Of a stretch of 64,000 nt of DNA, positions 55,401-60,640 are shown piece by piece (the first letter of the stretch is position 1; each line of letters starts with the position of its first letter). Where the stretch lies: assembly GCF_963576615.1 (NCBI RefSeq), contig NC_088714.1:43308072-43372071 (forward strand). The letters are read 5' to 3'. The notes under the pieces were generated by a model. The model was given only the letters and a program-made list of their open reading frames with translations, was not told the origin of the DNA and ran no database searches. Position numbers and translations under genes: made by a program. The stretch is from Watersipora subatra. Its lineage: Eukaryota > Bryozoa > Gymnolaemata > Cheilostomatida > Watersiporidae.

Positions 55401-58400
55401 TTTGTAGAGGTGGGCGATGACATCACAACATTTCTCAATGTAATAGCTACAGTGAGAAATGTCAGTCTTTTGCTAGCCAGGTATGCTGATGATATCAGTA
55501 ATACCACAGGGAAAGCTCACGGGCAAGCAGCACAGTTGTATGTGGATAGCGATGAACTCTATTATGAGATACTGTCTAAATTGGAGGTCAGTATTTTTAT
55601 GGCTTGTAAATGCCTGTAGTGTGTGAACCCAAAGATGAAATAATTTTTTTGCAAATTTTCTTTTAGATGGCATTGCAAGTGCAACATCTTAAGGCAGTAG
55701 AGCTTTGCTAAGGATAGAGGCATTGTCTACAAAGAATAAAAAAGGAGCATTTAACAGTGTATCAGTGCAGCTAGTACATGGGACAAAGTTGATTTTCAGA
55801 ATAAACTTTGTCTTATCATAGGAACATTGTGTTGCATAAAGCCAAACCATTCTCAGACAAAGCTATATGAAACACTCAATATGAAAGGATACACTGTGCG
55901 TTGCTTTTAAACATGATATTTTTGCTAACAACTTAGCGCATTGAATTTGTCCCATATTTTGTCATTTCAAATTTGTTTATATTTAGAGCCTTAGTTTCTC
56001 ATGACTCTGTTGTTATTCCCAATGTAGTTTCTGAAGGAGATAGATGAGGGAATGAAAGAACTCAGGGAGCAGGCTGATCTCCTTCCCATCGAGTTCTACT
56101 CTTCAATTTTGGCTCAAGCTTTGGAAAATTTGACATCACTGCACAACGCTGGCTGTCTAGTACCCAGGGAGATATTCGATTCACTAAGACAAAGGTCTGT
56201 TGAACTTCCAATAATTTGTTCTATCATTCTTTCTACAGTGTCAACCAATTTTATTGCTTTGAATATTATTAAATGTTGCATTTAAATTTCTACTGATGGA
56301 ATTACCTTTATTGTTTTCATATACGAAAGTCTATGACTAATGCTATGGCGGCAGAATATTTTAGTTCTTGCTAGTCATATCTATACTACAGATCTTACAT
56401 ACTCCGATGTATGCATTGTATAGAGATCACTCTATGACTATTGCTTGCCATCCAGCAGAAATAGCTCTATGACAAATCTACATTTTGTAAATGTCAGTGT
56501 TTGTTTGTCTGTCTGTCCGTGTATGGTTATAGCGACAAAGCTATAGGACTGAAAAATCTATTTTTCCTTTGGAATTGAGCTCGCAACCTCCAGCTCTGCA
56601 GATGGATGTGCTATCCATTACACAGCATGTTCAACTGACCATACTATGGAATAATTGTGCACATCATACTTATTACACCTGCCAATCTTTAATCCCAAAT
56701 GATTGAAAGGGGTTTAAAATGTTGCCAAATGATTAAAAGATTAAAATGATATGCTTCAGCTGGCACAACTGAATATCAAAATTGTGTGAGAGATCATGAC
56801 GCGATATTTTTACTTATCGCTGGGTTCAGAGGGATGGACACGGCTCTGGGTTCAGAGGGATGGACATGGCTCTGGGTTCAGAGGGATGGACATGGCTCTG
56901 GGTTCAGAGGGATGGACATGGCTCTGGGTTCAGAGGGATGGACATGGCTCTGGGTTCAGAGGGATGGACATGGCTCTGGGTTCAGAGGGATGGACATGGC
57001 TCTGGGTTCAGAGGGATGGACATGGCTCTGGGTTCAGAGGGATGGACATGGCTCTGGGTTCAGAGGGATGGACACGGCTCTGGGTTCAGAGGGATGGACA
57101 TGGCTCTGGGTTCAGAGGGATGGACACGGCTCTGGGTTCAGAGGGATGGACATGGCTCTGGGTTCAGAGGGATGGACTCGGCTCTGGGTTCAGAGGGATG
57201 GACATGGCTCTGGGTTCAGAGGGATGGACACGGCTCTGGGTTCAGAGGGATGGACATGGCTCTGGGTTCAGAGGGATGGACATGGCTCTGGGTTCAGAGG
57301 GATGGACACGGCTCTGGGTTCAGAGGGATGGACACGGCTCTGGGTTCAGAGGGATGGACACGGCTCTGGGTTCAGAGGGATGGACATGGCTCTGGGTTCA
57401 GAGGGATGGACACGGCTCTGGGTTCAGAGGGATGGACATGGCTCTGGGTTCAGAGGGATGGACATGGCTCTGGGTTCAGAGGGATGGACATGGCTCTGGG
57501 TTCAGAGGGATGGACACGGCTCTGGGTTCAGAGGGATGGACATGGCTCTGGGTTCAGAGGGATGGACACAGCTCTGGGTTCAGAGGGATGGACATGGCTC
57601 TGGGTTCAGAGGGATGGACACGGCTCTGGGTTCAGAGGGATGGACATGGCTCTGGGTTCAGAGGGATGGACACGGCTCTGGGTTCAGAGGGATGGACACG
57701 GCTCTGGGTTCAGAGGGATGGACACGGCTCTGGGTTCAGAGGGATGGACATGGCTCTGGGTTCAGAGGGATGGACATGGCTCTGGGTTCAGAGGGATGGA
57801 CACGGCTCTGGGTTCAGAGGGATGGACACGGCTCTTAGTATAAAAAAGATTTAAACTAGCTTAAGTTACTCAAACTCATTGGGTAAAGAAACTTAGTCGA
57901 TCAAAAGTAAATTGTTTATGCGTAAACCTGTTTTTAATCCTTTCAACGTCGAGATTTCAGCTAGTGTTAGCTCTACTACAGAGGTAATGCCATGACTTCG
58001 TTAGCAGTACCGCAGAGGTAGTTTAGTAACTAGTATTAGTAATATGATGAGATAACTCTATGACTAGTATTAGTAACATGATGAGATAACTCTATGACTC
58101 TGCTAGCCATTTCGTAGTGATGATTCAATGGTGATCAGTATGAATATCATAGCTGCTTTTCTCTGAGAACAGGGCATGTTTGATAGAACTTAAGTTTACA
58201 ATGGAATCATGGAGGTAATTGTTTGTTACATTCTTCACTGCTTTATCTTTTATCTAAAATGACTTTTTTATTCCTACCATAATCATTATGGTAAGGAGGA
58301 GAGAATAGGTGAGTTGCTTTCACCGTTCAAAAACATAGTAATTAGAGAACACAACCCAATCCAGCATTGTTTTTTTGATGATGTTTTTCTCAGTTCTGTG

Positions 58401-60222
58401 ATTTTTCAGAGATGTCAACGTGTGTTACACCATCTACTTCAGCCTAATATACTGTGTTCTATTGGATGTTTAGGTATACAGTCTACGAACAGGAAGTGAC
58501 TTTACAAAATGAGCAGGTAATCGTCATACAAACACAAATGGCTCAAGTGGAAGCATTGTTGGAAGAGCTGGAGTCAGTAGATCATCAAGTTGCTCATCAG
58601 CTAGAAGTAAGCTATGAAGTAATTGCCTGTGGTTGCAGACCTATGGTTTGCTTTAGTTGGTCATAGTTGAAAGACAAAACCCTCTGCCATGCTGTAAAAA
58701 TAATGGGGACACAAGCTGTTGATGAGATCATGTGACATGTAAATGAGTAAGAGGTCATTTGCATTGCTAGCACATAGCCAATAGGTACAGGTGTCACGTT
58801 TAACTGAACATGTCAGTCATCAGGAAAAACTGTTGCATCTTTGATTGGCTAAAATTGTGGTTTGGTTCAGATTTTATTTGTCTCAGTGCAAGTTATTTTT
58901 ACTCGAGATTTGTCTTCAACGGATAACACAAGCAACTTAAATAGCGGGCAAATTTATTCTCAGCTTTGATAGATGTGTGAATGTTGGTAGTGTCAATTAT
59001 AGATGGTTATAAATTCATGAAAAATTTCAAGGTAATATTTAGTTGATTAGATTTATTGAAAACTATAAATCCTCTTTTTGTTTAGCTCTTTTCATGAACC
59101 TAGATTTATCTGCCATTTGCAACTGGCTGATTCTATTTATTGTTAGATAATGTTGACTCGATATAAGTAGTCGTTTTAGATAACCTTGACTCCAAACAAG
59201 TTGTCATTGATAGTTAACCTTGACTCGACATAAGTAGTCATTTTAGATAACCTTGATTCCAAATAAAGTTGTCATTGATAGTTAACCTTGACTCGATGTA
59301 AGTAGTCATTTTAGATAACCTTGACTCCAAACAAGTTGTCATTGATAGTTAACCTTGACTCGACATAAGTAGTCATTTTAGATAACCTTGATTCCAAATA
59401 AAGTTGTCATTGATAGTTAATCTTGACTTCATATTGGAGTTCAAGTAAATACACTCACCCTATTAATACCACAACTTGTTGAGGATTCATATTAAACAAT
59501 TAATAAGCCAATAATGTTTATAAAGATCATTAATATAACATTGATCTCGCATCCATATTAAGGCTGGTTTCATCGGCAAATATTTTTGTCTATTCTGTAC
59601 ATCATCTACTCAATAACTATGTGTTTCATTAGTGTGTATAATCATTAGTCAGCAGTCTAGATGATAGTGTAGGTGAAGACTATTGTTGCTACAGTTGGCA
59701 GCCTAGATCATGGTGTAGGCGGAGACTATTATTACTACAGTAGACAACTTAGATCATGGTGTAGGTAGAGACTACTGTTTTTACAGTGGACAACCTAGAT
59801 CATGGTGTAGGCGGAGACTATTATTACTACAGTAGACAACCTAGATCATGGTGTAGGTGGAGACTACTGTTATTACAGTGGACAGTCTAGACTCTAGATC
59901 ATGGTGGAGGTGGAGACAATTGTTGTATAGTAGAATATATTATTGGCACCATATTCTCCTGTCGTATATACATGTACGGTTATATGCGTTTAATATTTAA
60001 AGTTTACAAACACTTGAAAATTCAAAGTTGAGTAAGTTGGTATTTAAATGTTAAAGATGTACTTATACCCTTCAGGTGGAGTTTGCTGGGCTGACCGAAG
60101 AGGAACAGAAGTTGGATGCTGCCATAAGTTTTCTGCGGTTCTTGCTTCAGTTGCAGCAGCAAGCTATTGTTGCTGCCACACAAAATCTTCACTCTGTGCA
60201 ACAAAGGCTTGATGATCTCTAG
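10886..60222 (+). CDS. Laminin chain with beta-like N-terminal half and gamma-like C-terminal half (35-exon model)
   Basis: Secreted basement-membrane protein of the laminin family, about 1909 residues. Exons, as I splice them: 10886-11107, 13156-13366, 17987-18197, 19283-19486, 20536-20711, 21261-21428, 23094-23243, 24560-24705, 25379-25526, 26437-26593, 27901-28010, 30636-30905, 33213-33359, 34169-34295, 36743-36937, 37077-37150, 38016-38160, 38505-38644, 40126-40295, 41256-41427, 41764-41901, 42436-42585, 42859-42987, 48398-48529, 48720-48863, 50780-50955, 52452-52662, 52962-53108, 53304-53425, 53865-54087, 54712-54900, 55408-55586, 56028-56194, 58474-58606, 60076-60222. All junctions are AG/GT, all phases agree, and the total is 5730 nt including the stop. 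The ATG is the first in frame (a TGA lies 12 nt upstream) and opens a signal peptide. Domain order: LN, five LE, type-B IV, about four LE, type-A IV, LE modules, coiled coil. Weakest joins: the start of exon 18 and the end of exon 19. A 5' UTR exon upstream is possible. Confidence 0.88.
11108..13155. other. Laminin intron 1; small TA-rich tandem repeat
   Basis: About 2 kb. It contains a short tandem run at about 11928-12035 built on ACATGTATATATATAACT with 5-6 imperfect copies. The rest shows no gene or recognised repeat. Confidence 0.6.
13700..14042. repeat. About 20-bp minisatellite, some 17 copies, in intron 2
   Basis: The unit is close to GGGGCTCTTGTCAGTCGTAG, with length changes in the G run and GGGGCTTTTG or GAGACTCTTG variants. 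It ends in a run of ten G at about 14032-14041. Confidence 0.9.
14043..15202. other. Part of laminin intron 2, nothing assigned
   Basis: No coding exon can be supported. A GC-richer patch at about 14390-14640 (with GGGTCGACACACCGATC) differs in composition from its surroundings and may be a transposon fragment, but its ends are not clear. Confidence 0.4.
15211..16836. mobile_element. Composite hAT-like non-autonomous element, 8-bp target duplication
   Basis: The ends are CAGGGATTACG on the left and CGATCCCTG on the right (reverse complement CAGGGATCG), and the octamer ATGGCTTC flanks both sides (15203-15210 and 16837-16844). CAGGG ends with 8-bp duplications are the hAT signature. Inside are two similar blocks, about 15211-15776 and 16315-16836. 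Each is a dense array of ATTTCCAT motifs in units of about 40 bp, and each closes with a hairpin around TTATGGAAATATTTATG and the sequence TGTTTAGCGAT. The 540-bp spacer holds a roughly 110-bp repeat, three copies, with TTTCTGTAATACCACTGATG. No transposase is seen, so it depends on a partner. The inner block edges also resemble the outer ends, so this may be two copies fused into one unit. Confidence 0.75.
16880..17060 (+). mobile_element. tRNA-derived SINE, copy 1
   Basis: Shares a run of similarity with the - strand copy at 56478-56705: AGGTGTAATAAGTAT, then GCACAATT, TATTCCATGGTAT, a tRNA-like core with GAGTTCAAAT (B-box style), and an end with GACAGACAAACAGACAAACA. It is degraded. It follows directly after the composite hAT-like element in intron 2. 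Confidence 0.6.
17061..17986. other. End of laminin intron 2, nothing assigned
   Basis: No exon or known repeat. A local inverted repeat of a GATAACTCCA / TGGAGTTATC type lies near 17668-17695. The open frame at 17475-17720 has no domain. Confidence 0.5.
18655..18930. repeat. About 20-bp minisatellite in intron 3
   Basis: Roughly twelve imperfect copies of a unit like GTGACACAGTTAGTATAGGG with variable G-run length, in the intron between LN exons 3 and 4. The open frame across it on the - strand is a by-product of the repeat. Confidence 0.85.
19487..20535. other. Laminin intron 4; one dispersed repeat copy
   Basis: Contains the second copy of the dispersed repeat also seen near 4786-4880 (here about 20170-20265), and a 30-bp duplication around AACTTTTTATCCCTACAATA near 20000-20070. 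No gene is supported. Confidence 0.5.
20536..25526 (+). CDS. Laminin exons 5-9: LE modules 1-5
   Basis: Five cysteine-rich laminin EGF-like modules, residues about 283-545. Exon 5 (20536-20711): [10 protein letters not shown] to NECQ. Exon 6 (21261-21428): [14 protein letters not shown] to DICV. Exon 7 (23094-23243): [15 protein letters not shown] with [14 protein letters not shown]. Exon 8 (24560-24705): [16 protein letters not shown]. Exon 9 (25379-25526): [20 protein letters not shown] and then [12 protein letters not shown]. The last module loses its final disulfide loop and runs into domain IV as beta chains do (beta1 has CNEVEPGYYF at this spot, recalled from the family). Five modules before domain IV is the beta layout. 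The 3' end of exon 6 is copied 18 more times in the next intron. Confidence 0.92.
20807..20965. repeat. About 12-bp tandem repeat in intron 5
   Basis: A degenerate array built on ATAGAGTTACCT / ATAGAGTTATCT, about 12-13 copies. Both strands happen to be open, giving two spurious small frames. Confidence 0.85.
21369..22920. repeat. 82-bp minisatellite made from the 3' end of exon 6 and its splice donor, 19 copies
   Basis: The first copy is the end of coding exon 6 (GTATTGATGGATATCACATC to the donor GGGTAAGT at 21428) plus the first bases of the intron. The same 82 bp then repeats about 18 more times, for example starting at 21451, 21533 and 21615, the last near 22845. Copies are about 95% alike. 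Nearly every copy keeps the GGGTAAGT donor; in the last one it reads GGGGAAGT. Because 82 is not a multiple of three, the copies cannot all be coding in one frame. Confidence 0.95.
23509..23935. repeat. 41/42-bp minisatellite in intron 7, about 10 copies
   Basis: The unit includes CATCTATTACCTTCTCTAGG followed by TAATAAATTCAGTACATTTT. Each unit contains a small hairpin (TATTACC / GGTAATA) and an AG/GTAA string that looks like both a splice acceptor and a donor. Confidence 0.92.
24095..24299. repeat. 41-bp minisatellite in intron 7, 5 copies
   Basis: The unit includes AATTATCTATCGCTGGCAGT then GGATACGTTGCTATACTGAG. Five imperfect copies. It lies about 260 bp before exon 8. Confidence 0.9.
24706..25378. 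other. Laminin intron 8; minor repeat
   Basis: Three copies of a 22-bp unit (TACATTTAGTAGACTAAATA) at about 24832-24905. Nothing else is recognised. Confidence 0.6.
25527..26436. other. Laminin intron 9, nothing assigned
   Basis: No gene or clear repeat. The - strand frame at 25874-26128 shows no domain. A stretch near 26290-26390 has a weak tRNA-like look in reverse orientation but no convincing B box. Confidence 0.4.
26437..30905 (+). CDS. Laminin exons 10-12: domain IV, type B (beta-type)
   Basis: Residues about 546-724. Exon 10 (26437-26593) has [19 protein letters not shown]. Exon 11 (27901-28010) has [19 protein letters not shown], matching the beta1 run YDILIRYE..AVITV as I remember it. 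Exon 12 (30636-30905) has [20 protein letters not shown], a late cysteine ([17 protein letters not shown]), then passes straight into an LE module beginning [10 protein letters not shown]; beta1 has IDSLVLMP, then VCRNIIFSISALL, then CECDPQGSL. The order and spacing fit the type-B domain found in beta chains. In alpha3/alpha5-type chains the first domain IV is also unusual, so that remains an alternative source. Confidence 0.75.
27147..27350. repeat. 39-bp minisatellite in intron 10, about 5 copies
   Basis: The unit includes CCAATCAGCAGATGTGCATG then CTGAATTGTGAACTGTTGG. Because 39 is a multiple of three, a chance open frame (27164-27403) runs through it. It has no splice support. Confidence 0.88.
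28030..28220. repeat. Imperfect 70-bp repeat in intron 11, 3 copies
   Basis: Three diverged copies of a segment with GTGTGGTAGAGTC and ATTATAAAGATGATATA, starting just after the donor of exon 11. Confidence 0.6.
28448..29592. repeat. 40-bp minisatellite in intron 11, about 28 copies
   Basis: The unit includes TTCTGATTATTGAAAACTAG then TAATTATTGTAACCTGACTA. Two main variants (GATTATTGAAAAC and GATTATGGAAAAC; CTATTTC and CTAGTTC) alternate along the array. Confidence 0.95.
29593..30635. other. End of laminin intron 11, nothing assigned
   Basis: Overlapping open frames on both strands at 29643-30065 have no domain. They contain an inverted similarity (GAAAACCTTGAAGAAAGT / ACTTTCTTCAAGG near 29777 and 29908), so this may be a small foldback repeat. 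Confidence 0.45.
31283..32994. repeat. 71-bp minisatellite in intron 12, about 24 copies
   Basis: The unit includes TAATAATAAACATTATAGAC, then TACCTTAGAGATATATCACC, then ATAAGTGTAGTCTCAGCAAT and ACATCAGTTAC. Spacing is 71 bp (for example 31361 to 31432). Variant positions (CACC or CATC, GTAGTC or GTAGGC, TTACTA or TTCCTA) recur in blocks, which shows amplification of multi-unit segments. Confidence 0.95.
33213..38160 (+). CDS. Laminin exons 13-17: middle LE modules
   Basis: Residues about 725-953. Exon 13 (33213-33359) is a full module, [14 protein letters not shown] to GCK. Exons 14-15 (34169-34295, 36743-36937) form a module with an extra loop: after CPCKQLVA come about 15 non-standard residues, including [10 protein letters not shown], before [16 protein letters not shown]. 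Exon 15 also has [13 protein letters not shown] to SGCR. Exons 16-17 (37077-37150, 38016-38160) make [13 protein letters not shown] to [11 protein letters not shown]. Exon 17 ends with [15 protein letters not shown] and AAGY, the half-module that precedes a type-A domain IV in gamma and alpha chains. This is the point where the protein stops looking beta-like. Confidence 0.9.
33360..34168. other. Laminin intron 13, nothing assigned
   Basis: No repeat, RNA or additional exon can be supported in this 0.8-kb intron. Confidence 0.5.
34296..36237. other. Most of laminin intron 14; 20-bp minisatellite and unassigned sequence
   Basis: At 35919-36129 there are about eleven copies of ATCACTAACATGTTAACACT. 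The stretch 34800-35860 is slightly richer in GC and contains a small frame (35610-35795), but no family is recognised. Confidence 0.6.
36238..36675. mobile_element. Small inverted-repeat element (MITE-like) close to exon 15
   Basis: The left end reads GGCTGGTTCACACTATAT and the right end in reverse complement reads GACTGGTTCACACAATAT, about 16 of 18 positions alike. A further GGTTCACATTATACAGGC motif lies inside. No transposase. The target duplication is not clear, so the superfamily is undecided. It ends only 67 bp before the start of exon 15 (36743). Confidence 0.6.
37151..38015. other. Laminin intron 16, nothing assigned
   Basis: No repeat or coding exon is seen. It splits one LE module between exons 16 and 17. 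Confidence 0.5.
38505..42585 (+). CDS. Laminin exons 18-22: domain IV, type A (gamma/alpha-type), with a Ser/Thr-rich insert
   Basis: Residues about 954-1200. Exon 18 (38505-38644) has [19 protein letters not shown] and exon 19 (40126-40295; end uncertain, 40226 is an alternative) has [18 protein letters not shown]; these fit the gamma1 stretch ending RVSVPLIAQG as recalled. Exon 20 (41256-41427) is Ser/Thr/Glu-rich ([19 protein letters not shown]) with no counterpart I know in this domain. Exon 21 (41764-41901) has [12 protein letters not shown] then [14 protein letters not shown], again like the same gamma segment. Exon 22 (42436-42585) ends in [15 protein letters not shown], matching the gamma re-entry into LE (VESCTC). 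The N-terminal part of the domain is short or an exon is missed between 38161 and 38504. Two blocks resemble one gamma segment, so an internal duplication is possible. Confidence 0.7.
38800..39702. repeat. 24-bp minisatellite in intron 18, about 37 copies
   Basis: The unit is near CTAGACTCAACTATTCTCTA plus TTTA. Paired variants (CTGTTTACTAGACTAAACTA) appear at regular places, giving a higher-order pattern of two to six units. Confidence 0.95.
40296..41255. other. Laminin intron 19; low-complexity tract
   Basis: From about 40330 to 41130 the DNA is rich in ACTAGT, ACTCAAC and TCAACA words, such that open stretches translate to Ser/Thr-rich peptide (for example [18 protein letters not shown] at 40402 onward). 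It may be a decayed repeat or decayed coding sequence related to the Ser/Thr-rich exon 20, but it has no clean exon borders. Confidence 0.4.
41988..42413. repeat. 33-bp minisatellite in intron 21, 13 copies
   Basis: The unit is GTTACAACTGTACACAATAT plus AACTAATATACCT. The period is 11 codons, so long open frames appear (208 residues on the - strand), but the array lies between the exon 21 donor (41902) and the exon 22 acceptor (42435), and the exon 21 frame stops before it. Confidence 0.95.
42859..48863 (+). CDS. Laminin exons 23-25: distal LE modules
   Basis: Residues about 1211-1345. Exon 23 (42859-42987) has [20 protein letters not shown] and [12 protein letters not shown]. The gamma1 counterpart is FCETCLPGYRRETPSLG, a close match in order and spacing. 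Exon 24 (48398-48529) has [16 protein letters not shown] and then an abbreviated piece, [19 protein letters not shown], so one module here is shortened. Exon 25 (48720-48863) is a full module, [20 protein letters not shown] to GDGCE. The 5.4-kb intron between exons 23 and 24 holds a reversed LINE. Known gamma chains have more modules here, so the rod before the coiled coil is short. Confidence 0.9.
43045..43230 (+). other. Possible fragment of a retrotransposon coding region
   Basis: A short open stretch reads [16 protein letters not shown], which resembles the region after the catalytic core in reverse transcriptases of the R4/NeSL type, where a YKYLGI-type motif is common. It is isolated in intron 23, next to the 3' end of the reversed LINE. 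It could be chance. Confidence 0.25.
43490..46406 (-). CDS. LINE ORF2: endonuclease and reverse transcriptase
   Basis: The ATG is at 46406 ([11 protein letters not shown]). The endonuclease follows with [34 protein letters not shown] and [10 protein letters not shown]. The reverse transcriptase has [50 protein letters not shown] and [10 protein letters not shown] (the YADD catalytic motif). The C-terminus has [20 protein letters not shown] one-base length change in the run of seven A at 46268-46274 (+ strand) shifts the frame between the first about 47 residues and the remaining intact frame. It could be real or a sequencing slip. The CR1/Jockey-like group is inferred from the motifs; the exact clade is not settled. 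Confidence 0.92.
46446..47213 (-). CDS. LINE ORF1 protein (coiled coil plus RNA-binding-like domain)
   Basis: 255 residues, intact. It begins [17 protein letters not shown]. Residues about 30-105 are a heptad-rich coiled coil ([19 protein letters not shown]). Residues about 115-200 resemble the RRM-like part of L1-type ORF1 proteins ([34 protein letters not shown]). A C-terminal basic segment has [12 protein letters not shown]. In this family ORF1 binds element RNA and forms trimers. No zinc knuckle is seen. Confidence 0.85.
   Translation of the reverse strand: MPSTLSDMGPKKGAAKSTENSDQEAGPKLIDIDEKLNLILTKLGNIEFRLNLIESKQSDFEKSLNHVHQENEGIQLKQRDLSKSIVEIESKIGKLEGLESRIEAAEYAERAKCVELNGIPYDKSENLNLAYQKLLSSLKSDKLPTTIDKIYRIRQSKRIIIKFTQTNQRNEFFQQYRKNIQSLSALGFKETGRIYINEVLSRAQSTLFWKTRQFKVEYNYKYVWTSNQRIYLRKTPDSDAIPINSEDDLETLKLL
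47870..48290 (-). mobile_element. 5'-truncated LINE tail
   Basis: On the - strand, reading from about 48220, the frame [20 protein letters not shown] then [17 protein letters not shown] and a stop is the typical end of a LINE reverse-transcriptase protein (an LWN.LP motif, as at the end of the neighbouring ORF2). The 3' end is GATGAAATAAAGCAAACAAA at about 47890-47870. It is a different family from the LINE beside it and ends about 110 bp before exon 24. Confidence 0.75.
49206..49838. repeat. 57-bp minisatellite in intron 25, 11 copies
   Basis: The unit includes ATAAATAATAATTAATTGGT, AACAACTGTCTATGAAGGCA and TTGGATATGGATACTC. The period is 19 codons, so a 256-residue open frame arises on the - strand with a repeating peptide; it has no splice or start support. 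Confidence 0.95.
49866..50480. repeat. 24-bp minisatellite in intron 25, about 26 copies
   Basis: The unit is TTTTACTATTTTATAAGTGG plus TATG. The last several copies drift to CACATGTGGTAGGT. The period of eight codons opens frames on both strands. It follows the 57-bp array after only about 30 bp. Confidence 0.95.
50780..60222 (+). CDS. Laminin exons 26-35: coiled-coil long arm and C-terminus
   Basis: Residues about 1346-1909. Exon 26 (50780-50955) begins [20 protein letters not shown]; the closely spaced cysteines and CY.L resemble the gamma1 junction (CPACYRLV). The rest is heptad-like helix with many Leu/Ile/Val, for example exon 27 ([16 protein letters not shown]), exon 31 ([19 protein letters not shown]) and exon 34 ([18 protein letters not shown]). 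In laminins this region joins three chains into the long arm. There is no cysteine-rich knob of the beta kind; the only cysteine seen well inside the coil is in exon 33 ([10 protein letters not shown]). The protein ends [10 protein letters not shown] without the C-terminal cysteine or glutamate expected of gamma chains. Length is close to the normal coiled-coil size. No LG exon is seen before 64000. Confidence 0.85.
50956..52451. other. Laminin intron 26; possible tRNA-like SINE fragment
   Basis: At about 51778-51845 the + strand reads GAGTGGTGCAAGTGGCAGTG, GTCGGTCTAGTGC and CACGAGTTCAACACTC, like the A and B boxes of a tRNA-derived SINE. The rest of the intron shows no gene. Confidence 0.45.
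54125..54400. repeat. 30-bp minisatellite in intron 30, 9 copies
   Basis: The unit is close to CATGTCTATCCATGTCATAG plus AATATTCA. It begins about 40 bp after the exon 30 donor. Confidence 0.9.
54890..55275. repeat. About 25-bp minisatellite seeded at the exon 31 donor
   Basis: The exon 31 end and intron start read GGGCTTGCAGGTATTTTCAC followed by TGGCAGACCTAGCAG. The array that follows is built on GGCTAGCAGGTGTGCTCACT plus GGCAA, about 12 copies, the most regular at about 55120-55260. Each unit keeps a GCAG/GT string like the real donor. Confidence 0.8.
55587..56027. other. Laminin intron 32, nothing assigned
   Basis: No repeat or gene recognised. Confidence 0.5.
56478..56705 (-). mobile_element. 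tRNA-derived SINE, copy 2
   Basis: On the - strand: AGGTGTAATAAGTATGATGT, GCACAATTATTCCATAGTAT, a tRNA-like part with TGGATAGCACATCC and GGTTGCGAGCTCAATTCC (B-box style), then a tail with GCTATAACCATACACGGACA and GACAGACAAACAAACACTGA. It is the same family as 16880-17060 and better preserved. It lies in intron 33. Confidence 0.7.
56816..57836. repeat. 26-bp minisatellite in intron 33, about 39 copies
   Basis: The unit is GGGATGGACATGGCTCTGGG plus TTCAGA, nearly perfect; the main variation is ACATGG or ACACGG. It has no stop in any of the three + frames, so three open frames of about 330-350 residues cover it. They all give the same 26-residue peptide cycle and are artefacts. GC content is far above the surroundings. 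Confidence 0.97.
57837..58473. other. End of intron 33; short duplications
   Basis: Two copies of a 34-bp segment with AACTCTATGACTAGTATTAG / ATGATGAGATAACTCTATGA at about 58035-58100. Nothing else is recognised. Confidence 0.5.
59155..59435. repeat. About 60-bp imperfect tandem repeat in intron 34, 4-5 copies
   Basis: The unit includes CCTTGACTCGACATAAGTAG, TCATTTTAGATAACC, and AAGTTGTCATTGATAGTTAA. Confidence 0.8.
59655..59930. repeat. 46-bp minisatellite in intron 34, about 6 copies
   Basis: The unit includes CTAGATCATGGTGTAGGTGG then AGACTACTGTTATTACAGTG. Some copies vary in length. Confidence 0.85.
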
Positions 60223-60520
60223 TTCACATTGTTTTAGCTTATTGGAATAATGGGGAAAAAGACCATTCCCATCCATTAAGGCTTGCAAGTTAGGCTATTC
60301 ATGTTTATGCAAAGTGCTAATATGAAATAAGACCACGTGCTATGCTTTCCATTTTGCCATATAGCATGTTTTTCTCAGGTACTATCTGGTTTCGTGTATT
60401 TTCCGGTATCTATCATAAATATTATTAATATATTATTTGTTTATTCTGATTTACAGTCAATTATAAATTAGAATGAATCATCAAAAAGGCTGTAGTACAT
60501 TTTACTATTGCTACAGCCAT

Positions 60521-60640
60521 AATAAACAAGATTGTCTTCTCCAGGTTTTTTGTTGATTTTTCAAATGTTCAAGTCCTCAAACTATCTTACATGATTCTTG
60601 TAATATAAGTATTTATAAGAGTCTTACATTTTAAATAAAT
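60521..60640 (+). promoter_or_regulatory. Candidate polyadenylation signals for the laminin gene
   Basis: AATAAA occurs at 60521-60526 and again at about 60634-60639, which is 300-420 bp after the stop codon at 60222. This is a normal distance for a 3' UTR. The motif is frequent in AT-rich DNA, so the assignment is only by position. Confidence 0.4.

Noticed and set aside
56786-57854. Three overlapping frames of 327-352 residues
   Set aside because: All come from the 26-bp minisatellite in intron 33; the three frames encode the same peptide cycle.
10886-60222. Two separate genes, a partial beta and a partial gamma, side by side
   Set aside because: No stop, start or 3' end signal breaks the frame, and all intron phases agree through the LE modules between the halves. 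It is kept as the main alternative to be tested with RNA.
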